Positions 59,342-64,000 of a DNA stretch of 64,000 nucleotides are shown here, piece after piece (the stretch's first letter is position 1; each line of letters starts with the position of its first letter). Made by a program: the position numbers and the translations under genes. Location of the stretch: contig NZ_ANHX01000075.1 in NCBI RefSeq assembly GCF_000316035.1, positions 1 to 64,000 on the forward strand, written 5' to 3'. Below the pieces are notes generated by a model. That model searched no databases and had not been told where the DNA came from. It saw only the letters and a program-made list of their open reading frames with translations. This stretch comes from Paenibacillus sp. PAMC 26794. GTDB taxonomy: Bacteria > Bacillota > Bacilli > Paenibacillales > Paenibacillaceae.

Positions 59342-60313
59342 TTATGCCAAACCGATCAAAAATTGCTCCAGACAAAGCTGGCCATTGACGTTGAAACGCA
59401 ATTTTTTTCTGCATGCTGCGGCCATATCCATATAGGAGACCCACTGCTCTGTGCTGCGGGTATGTGCCAACTGAGATAACATGTCTAACTGATCTATAAA
59501 AACGATATGTTCATGCCTATCGTACTGAACATACAGCATGTCCCTAAACCATAGATGGAACAAACTAAGCAGCATGTCCAGGTGTTCAGAGAGTCCGGTT
59601 TTAAAAAGCTTCTGCTGTGCAGAGATCAATGATGTACTTCCTCTACCCAGGGACTCCTTCCCTAATTGTAACATTACGTTTCTAATTTCTGCAAACCAAT
59701 TCTGCTGGAGAATTTCTCTACATGCTTCCAATCCTGACGCTAAATGGACGGCAGAGCGAGCCAGATTGGCAGGATGCCCTTCCTCAATTAGTGATTGCAG
59801 CATCTCTTCCGGATTCAGTGCGCTGAACGGCACCAATTGGGAGCGTGAACGAATCGTAGGCAACATGGCCTGTCCATTATCTGTAATCAGAATGCCCACT
59901 GCTGGTACCTGTGGTTCCTCCAGAAATTTCAGCAAACTGTTTGCTGCCTGCACCGTCATTTTCTCGGCTTGTTCTATAATATATACTTTGGGATGGCCTG
60001 CCTCTGATCGGTATGAAAAGATACGCTGCAGATCCCGGATTTGATCTATTTTAATGTTGTTTCCATCTGGTGCAAGCATGGTTAGATCCGGATGGTTACC
60101 ATGATCCACCTTACGACATTCAAGACACTGCCCGCACGTGTCATCTTCAAGCTCTGTACAGAATATTGCCTTGGCAAAGGTAATTGCCGTCTTCCGTTGC
60201 CCGCTACCAGCTGGACCGCTAAACAAATACGCGTGGCTTATTGCCTGACGTCTCAAACTGCTTTGTAACATTTGCTTGGCCGCTTGTTGACCCATAATCT
60301 GTTGAAAGGACAT
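59342..60313 (-). CDS. holB: DNA polymerase III delta-prime subunit
   Basis: A 323-residue clamp-loader subunit. AYLFSGPAGSGQRKTAITFA is the degenerate Walker A site (GQRKT instead of GKT or GKS), the four-cysteine zinc module is CTELEDDTCGQCLECRKVDH, and SLLKFLEEP and TIRSRSQ are the sensor regions. Delta-prime is normally non-hydrolytic, so the changed P-loop fits. AGGAGG precedes the ATG. Confidence 0.94.
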   Translation of the reverse strand: MSFQQIMGQQAAKQMLQSSLRRQAISHAYLFSGPAGSGQRKTAITFAKAIFCTELEDDTCGQCLECRKVDHGNHPDLTMLAPDGNNIKIDQIRDLQRIFSYRSEAGHPKVYIIEQAEKMTVQAANSLLKFLEEPQVPAVGILITDNGQAMLPTIRSRSQLVPFSALNPEEMLQSLIEEGHPANLARSAVHLASGLEACREILQQNWFAEIRNVMLQLGKESLGRGSTSLISAQQKLFKTGLSEHLDMLLSLFHLWFRDMLYVQYDRHEHIVFIDQLDMLSQLAHTRSTEQWVSYMDMAAACRKKLRFNVNGQLCLEQFLIGLA

Positions 60314-60322
60314 ACTTCCTCC

Positions 60323-60766
60323 TCAGAAGCTTAAATTAATAAGCATCCCCCGAATTTCGCCTACTTGTTGTAATAGAGAGATTTTTCCTTCTTCTGTATC
60401 CAGCAGTTCATCAGCCATGGATAACAGAGCGGAGTCAATTTCATCAATCAGCTTATAACGCTTGCCTCTGCCACGACGATCCCAACCCCTTGTCTCTTTC
60501 ATGGATACACCGCGACGAACGGTCTCTTCCAGGAACCTTTTAACAAGTTGCTTATACGCCTTCAGTTCACGAATCGTCATGGAACGTGCCAAGCGATCGC
60601 CCTGAAGCTGGATTTCACTAAACCGGCGATTCAGTTCAGCTTGTGAGGCCCGCTCCCCCTGGTGGTTCATCATATCAGAGAAATTTTTGGATTGAACCGG
60701 TTTGGAACCTGAATCAGTAGAACTGATCCCGCTCTGAATCGGTCTGAATCCAGGATTGATTTTCAT
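60323..60766 (-). CDS. yaaR: YaaR family protein (DUF327)
   Basis: A 147-residue helical cytoplasmic protein, matching B. subtilis YaaR (146). ELKAYKQLVKRFLEETVRRG and LLQQVGEIRGMLINL are typical. Function is unknown; flagellar gene clusters in some bacteria contain relatives. The first 15 codons overlap the end of the disrupted gene upstream. Ribosome-binding site weak. Confidence 0.88.
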   Translation of the reverse strand: MKINPGFRPIQSGISSTDSGSKPVQSKNFSDMMNHQGERASQAELNRRFSEIQLQGDRLARSMTIRELKAYKQLVKRFLEETVRRGVSMKETRGWDRRGRGKRYKLIDEIDSALLSMADELLDTEEGKISLLQQVGEIRGMLINLSF

Positions 60767-61072
60767 GGATACGCCCGCTTTCTATCATAGATAGCCAATC
60801 GCCCATCAGCACAGTGCGCGTAGCGCCTGTGCGTGAGGATGAGGCTTTTATATAATGCTGATCACACTCTATATATAATGGTAGATACACATCACCATCA
60901 AGGACTTGTTGTTTGTAGTCAACTTCTTCCCGGATGAGCATTCCCCAGTCAGGAGATGCTCATCCGGAAAGAGTGTGCCAATTCTTCTGATCAAGAAAGG
61001 CGTTCCGTAAGTGGCACGCACGAACGCTGTTAACTCTTCTTGCATCCATCGTTCCAACATGCTATCGATCAT
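60714..61072 (-). pseudogene. Small gene split by a frameshift (or two overlapping ORFs)
   Basis: A frame from ATG 61072, with GAGGG six bases upstream, reads MIDSMLERWMQEELTAFVRA and on to PDEHLLTG, then degenerates to a stop at 60869. The minus-one frame from about 60941 continues with MLIREEVDYKQQVLDGDVYL, PLYIECDQHYIKASSS and GDWLSMIESGR to a stop at 60714. Joining them at the GGGG run near 60942-60945 gives a coherent protein of about 120 residues. No family recognised. A one-base loss in the G run, a sequencing error, or recoding could explain it. Confidence 0.6.
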
Positions 61073-61107
61073 GAAGGACCCTCATGAGATCCATGCAATA
61101 GGTTTAA

Positions 61108-61437
61108 TTAGAAATGTTCGAAGCGATCTACCGGGAGAACAAATACAGTAGCTCCGCCTACTTGAACTTCAACAGGTAGCGGCAGGTAAGAGTCGGTTGT
61201 TCCACTCATCGGTGTGACCGGAGTCACGAGCTGTTCACGAACCTTACAGCTGCTGCGAATGACGTTCATTACGGATTCGACTTGACCATCATCGACACCG
61301 ATCATAAACGTCGTGTTGCCTGCCTTCAAAAATCCGCCCGTACTGGCAAGCTTCGTTGCCCGAAAGTTTGCTTTGACCAATGCGCTGGATAATCGGTTGC
61401 TGTCTTTATCCTGTATAATCGCAACAATCAATTTCAT
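61108..61437 (-). CDS. darA: Cyclic di-AMP receptor DarA (PII-like, YaaQ)
   Basis: A 109-residue PII-like protein. MKLIVAIIQDKDSNRLSSAL, TKLASTGGFLKAGNTTFMIG and VGGATVFVLPVDRFEHF are strongly conserved in DarA/PstA, trimers that bind c-di-AMP. Downstream targets are unknown. Located next to tmk as in B. subtilis. Confidence 0.95.
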   Translation of the reverse strand: MKLIVAIIQDKDSNRLSSALVKANFRATKLASTGGFLKAGNTTFMIGVDDGQVESVMNVIRSSCKVREQLVTPVTPMSGTTDSYLPLPVEVQVGGATVFVLPVDRFEHF

Positions 61438-61498
61438 CCTGCATAACCTCCTTTAGAATAAGCACCTTTATCAAATGCCCTGTCTATATATTAGACAA

Positions 61499-62146
61499 TT
61501 ACTCGTCAAAATCCTTCAAAATCCCTGTCTCCAGCGACAAAATCATTGCTGCCAAGACATCCTCCTGCTTCATGGAAGCATCGATAACCCTGATCCGTTC
61601 CGGGAACTGCTCTTTTAATAGGAAGTAACCCTCTCGCACTTTACGGTGAAACTCCAGATTTTCCAGATCCAGACGGTTCACTTCGCGGCCATCATGAGCG
61701 TCGATCCGGGCAAGCCCCACTTCAGGCTCAATGTCCAGATATAAGGTCACATCCGGCATGAGATCACCAATCGCAAAGCGATTAATGGCCCATACATTCT
61801 CTATCCCGAGTCCACGGGCGTATCCTTGATAGACCAGACTACTATCGACAAATCGGTCACAGATGACTGCTTTTCCAGCTCTCAGTGCAGGCTCTACTTT
61901 CTCCGCCAGATGCTGGCTACGTGCAGCTGCATACAATAGCGCTTCGGTTCGAGCATCCATTGCCGTATGAAGAGGGTCCAGGATAATTGAACGTATTTTC
62001 TCCGCAATCTCTATTCCGCCAGGCTCTCGCGTAACTACGTAAGGTATACCCCGTTCTTCAAAATAAGAACCTATTCTACCGATCATCGTTGTTTTACCGG
62101 AACCCTCTCCCCCTTCCAACGTAATGAATTTACCTCTGCCCTGCAT
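61499..62146 (-). CDS. tmk: Thymidylate kinase
   Basis: A 215-residue P-loop kinase making dTDP. P-loop EGGEGSGKTTMIGRI at residue 9, VTREPGG DR-type motif, CDRFVDSSLVYQGYARG and YLDIEPEVGLARI are standard. AGGGAAG precedes the ATG. First gene of the tmk-darA-yaaR-holB-ricT-yabA unit. Confidence 0.96.
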   Translation of the reverse strand: MQGRGKFITLEGGEGSGKTTMIGRIGSYFEERGIPYVVTREPGGIEIAEKIRSIILDPLHTAMDARTEALLYAAARSQHLAEKVEPALRAGKAVICDRFVDSSLVYQGYARGLGIENVWAINRFAIGDLMPDVTLYLDIEPEVGLARIDAHDGREVNRLDLENLEFHRKVREGYFLLKEQFPERIRVIDASMKQEDVLAAMILSLETGILKDFDE

Positions 62147-62363
62147 ATGCTTCCCTGCTTTCTATGTCGATAATTGCATCTATTGCTGCTGTAATTGAAT
62201 ATGCTTAGACCCTCTTGCTACAAGATATGATATCCCCCGCCCAGAGGTGTATAGCTACAGCTATATCGGTACGTATTAATAACACCAAGATCATACAAGC
62301 TTGTTTCTTTCTATAATACTATAGGTCAGCAGTTACTCCAACATGAACAACAAAGTAAAGCGT

Positions 62364-63056
62364 TCAACCGTAGATAATCCATACCCATAATGGAAGCATA
62401 ATTGATCCGGCAATAGCACTGACAATCATGGAAACTGAACTGAGGGCTACCGCATTCTCTCCATATTCAAAAGACCTTGCCATGCCGAGGGCATGAGATG
62501 CTGAACCCAGTCCAATCCCATAGGCATGTTTACTGCGGACTTTGGCCCATTTCAAGAGCATCGGCCCCAATAATATCCCTGAGAATCCTGCAATCATCAC
62601 AAACAGCGATGTGAATGAGGCATTCCCTCCAACCTGATTAGCGAGTTGAATAGCCACAGGAGTTGTCACTGATTTTGGCAATAAAGCGATGACCATCTCT
62701 TGAGGATAGCCAAGCAGAATGGCGATCAAAGCCCCTGTGGAGACACCTGTAATGCTGCCTCCGATCGTTCCACCCACAATTGGAATGATATTTTTCTTCA
62801 GCACATGCAGATGTCTGGACAAGGGAAAAGCGAGAGATACAACTGCTGGGCCCAAAAGCTCCTGTATCCATTTGCCACCCAACATGTACGTATCCAGCTT
62901 TATACCGAAAATCACCAAAATCAGGATCAGTATGGCAGTCGTTGTGAGTACAGGCATGAGGATCGGCCATTTCAGCCTTTTATATAGACGAGTGGCTGGA
63001 ATATATACAGCGATGGTTAGCGCAATCATTCCAATTCCGAGGATGAATGCTGACAA
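62364..63056 (-). CDS. lrgB: LrgB/CidB family membrane protein
   Basis: A 230-residue protein with about seven helices. LPKSVTTPVAIQLANQVGGN and GSASHALGMARSFEYGE are the conserved family segments. LrgAB/CidAB are described as antiholin/holin-like modulators of murein hydrolases or as pyruvate transporters (PftAB in B. subtilis). TTG at 63056 with AAGGAGG seven bases before is preferred; it overlaps lrgA by 31 bases. Confidence 0.92.
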   Translation of the reverse strand: MSAFILGIGMIALTIAVYIPATRLYKRLKWPILMPVLTTTAILILILVIFGIKLDTYMLGGKWIQELLGPAVVSLAFPLSRHLHVLKKNIIPIVGGTIGGSITGVSTGALIAILLGYPQEMVIALLPKSVTTPVAIQLANQVGGNASFTSLFVMIAGFSGILLGPMLLKWAKVRSKHAYGIGLGSASHALGMARSFEYGENAVALSSVSMIVSAIAGSIMLPLWVWIIYG

Positions 63057-63454
63057 GTGATCGCCTCCTTTTTGCCTGAATGAGACGATCTCCATGTCAT
63101 AAGCCACTCACTTAATTTGGCAGATATCAGACATGTGATTAATGTGCTAACGATCAAACCAAGAACCAATAACAAGGTGTTAGCTCGAAAAAAATCAAAA
63201 TGATTAATAATGCCCACAGTTGGCGGGATGAACAACAATTGCAGATGAGATTGAAGCCACGTCGACCCTTCTTCTCCCCAGTTCATTTTGATCCATTCCA
63301 GTTGAATGGTGACAAACAATACCAGCATGCCCACAATACTGCCTGTTAACGGCAGATGTAATACAGCTTGAATCAAGTTTCCAATCCAATAAAAACCGTA
63401 CATTAACAAAACTTGCAGGACTATTCCTGTATATTTTTTTAGCGGAATACCCAA
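63026..63454 (-). CDS. lrgA: LrgA/CidA family membrane protein
   Basis: A 142-residue protein with four helices (LQVLLMYGFYWIGNLIQAVL; LPLTGSIVGMLVLFV; LLFIPPTVGIINHFDFF; LLLVLGLIVSTLITCLISAK, in order), the usual holin-like CidA/LrgA layout. TTG at 63454 follows AAGGG by six bases; the upstream ATG 63511 adds a hydrophilic stretch with no ribosome-binding site. Substrate (pyruvate or another small acid) cannot be judged; no LytTR or LysR regulator is adjacent in the window. Confidence 0.9.
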   Translation of the reverse strand: MGIPLKKYTGIVLQVLLMYGFYWIGNLIQAVLHLPLTGSIVGMLVLFVTIQLEWIKMNWGEEGSTWLQSHLQLLFIPPTVGIINHFDFFRANTLLLVLGLIVSTLITCLISAKLSEWLMTWRSSHSGKKEAITCQHSSSELE

Positions 63455-63570
63455 AGTGTTCCCTTCTTTCTTATGTCTATCTGTATAAGTTGAACTAGAG
63501 CGTGTCTTCATACCTGCCGAAAGCCGGAACGTAACTGAACGTGTCTGGAGCAGGGGACGGAGCGGGAGCG

Positions 63571-63765
63571 CTAACGAACCTGTGACGTCTTATTCAGCGA
63601 TTTGAAGCGCCCGCAGCAATCTAAGGAATCTGAAACACGCTATATTGGAATAACCAGCCGTTTACAGCGTGTTTGTTAGGTGAATTTAGTTAATAACGTG
63701 TCTCAGGTTCCTTACAAAATAAAAGGAGGACTCGAAGGCTAAATAAGACGTCCTCGGTTCCTTAG
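63571..63765. repeat. Nested inverted intergenic repeats
   Basis: Four related units of 25-27 bases: 63571-63597 (+), 63621-63646 (+), 63691-63715 (-) and 63739-63765 (-). Unit 1 matches the complement of unit 4 at 22 of 27 bases (shared GACGTCTTATT), and unit 2 matches the complement of unit 3 (TAAGGAA, CTGA, ACACG). An inner 9-bp repeat AAACACGCT (63633-63641) / AGCGTGTTT (63666-63674) lies between. The block could fold into a long-armed hairpin. Confidence 0.65.
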
Positions 63766-63812
63766 AAAATCGTCTGGACAATTCGCCAGGATCAGCGAGC
63801 CTGGACTTCAAG

Positions 63813-64000
63813 ATGTTGGACCCTGACATCCTTCAACGTATTGCAGCCCTGAGTTTGAAGACACACCCTAACAAGTGGATTAATGACCAAGAGACCCTCA
63901 CATGTGTAGGGTCCGGTATCGCAATTCGTATTGGTCATATTGCCTACCTATTAGTGAATGCAATTCAGATCTTCATGTGTTCCCTTCATTCCTTCATGAC
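63813..64000 (+). CDS. Possible partial ORF running off the right edge
   Basis: The plus strand is open from 63747 to the end of the window (84 codons). From the ATG at 63813 it reads MLDPDILQRIAALSLKTHPN, KWINDQETLTCVGSGIAIRI and on. There is no ribosome-binding site before the ATG and no recognised family, and the frame begins inside a repeat unit. A palindromic element GACCCT...AGGGTC around CACATGTG lies at 63893-63913. Confidence 0.2.
   Translation, partial: MLDPDILQRIAALSLKTHPNKWINDQETLTCVGSGIAIRIGHIAYLLVNAIQIFMCSLHSFM

Noticed and set aside
1..64000. CRISPR arrays, prophage or transposase genes
   Set aside because: No regularly spaced direct repeats, phage structural genes, integrase or transposase motifs were seen on either strand.

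Overview
The window reads as a chromosomal segment from a low/mid-GC, endospore-forming Firmicute, most likely Paenibacillus. The gene order closely follows the dnaA-proximal region of Bacillus subtilis (tmk to lysS to rrn), but with Paenibacillus-like changes: nadA-nadB-nadC sits between ftsH and coaX, greA between dusB and lysS, a PrsA-type lipoprotein between spoVT and mfd, and metS is missing next to abrB. Nearly all genes lie on the minus strand, so transcription and probably replication run from right to left, with oriC beyond the right edge (inference from synteny). No prophage, insertion sequence, tRNA or CRISPR array was seen.

Layout, read right to left in the direction of transcription. 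Right edge: intergenic repeats, then lrgA-lrgB. 62.1-56.3 kb: tmk, darA (yaaQ), a frame-disrupted small gene, yaaR, holB, ricT, yabA, trmN6 (yabB), rsmI. 56-53 kb: abrB (plus strand), an HD-domain phosphohydrolase with a cluster of Spo0A boxes upstream, tatD. 52.9-48 kb: a c-di-AMP (ydaO-type) riboswitch leading yabE, then rnmV, ksgA, yabG, veg. 47.8-41 kb: sspF, ispE, purR, spoVG, glmU, prs, pth, fin, and one small plus-strand orphan. 40.9-28.8 kb: mfd, prsA, spoVT, a SpoVB-like flippase, yabN (mazG), hup, rqcP, yabP, yabQ, divIC, yabR. 28.3-19.8 kb: spoIIE, yabS, yabT, tilS, hprT, ftsH. 19.5-12 kb: nadA-nadB-nadC, coaX, hslO, yacD, cysK. 12-3.2 kb: the folate operon pabB-pabA-pabC-folP-folB-folK-yazB, then dusB, greA, lysS. 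3.0-0.4 kb: a KtrB-type K+ transporter subunit, a TetR regulator (plus strand) and a divergent membrane protein. Bases 1-330 look like the promoter and leader of an rRNA operon whose 16S gene lies just off the left edge.

Functionally this is a housekeeping and sporulation block: DNA replication and repair (tmk, holB, yabA, mfd), RNA maturation (ksgA, rnmV, rsmI, trmN6, tilS, dusB), cofactors (folate, NAD, pantothenate, isoprenoid precursors), envelope precursors (glmU), and sporulation control (abrB, ricT, fin, spoIIE, spoVT, spoVG, yabG, yabP/Q, sspF). Two regulatory themes stand out. One is c-di-AMP: the PII-like receptor DarA, a ydaO-type riboswitch and a Ktr-family K+ channel. The other is Spo0A: consensus 0A boxes at abrB and the HD gene, and a long-spacer promoter at spoIIE. 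Start codons were re-chosen by Shine-Dalgarno position, which gives many TTG starts. All functional names come from recognising motifs and synteny by eye; no database search was run.
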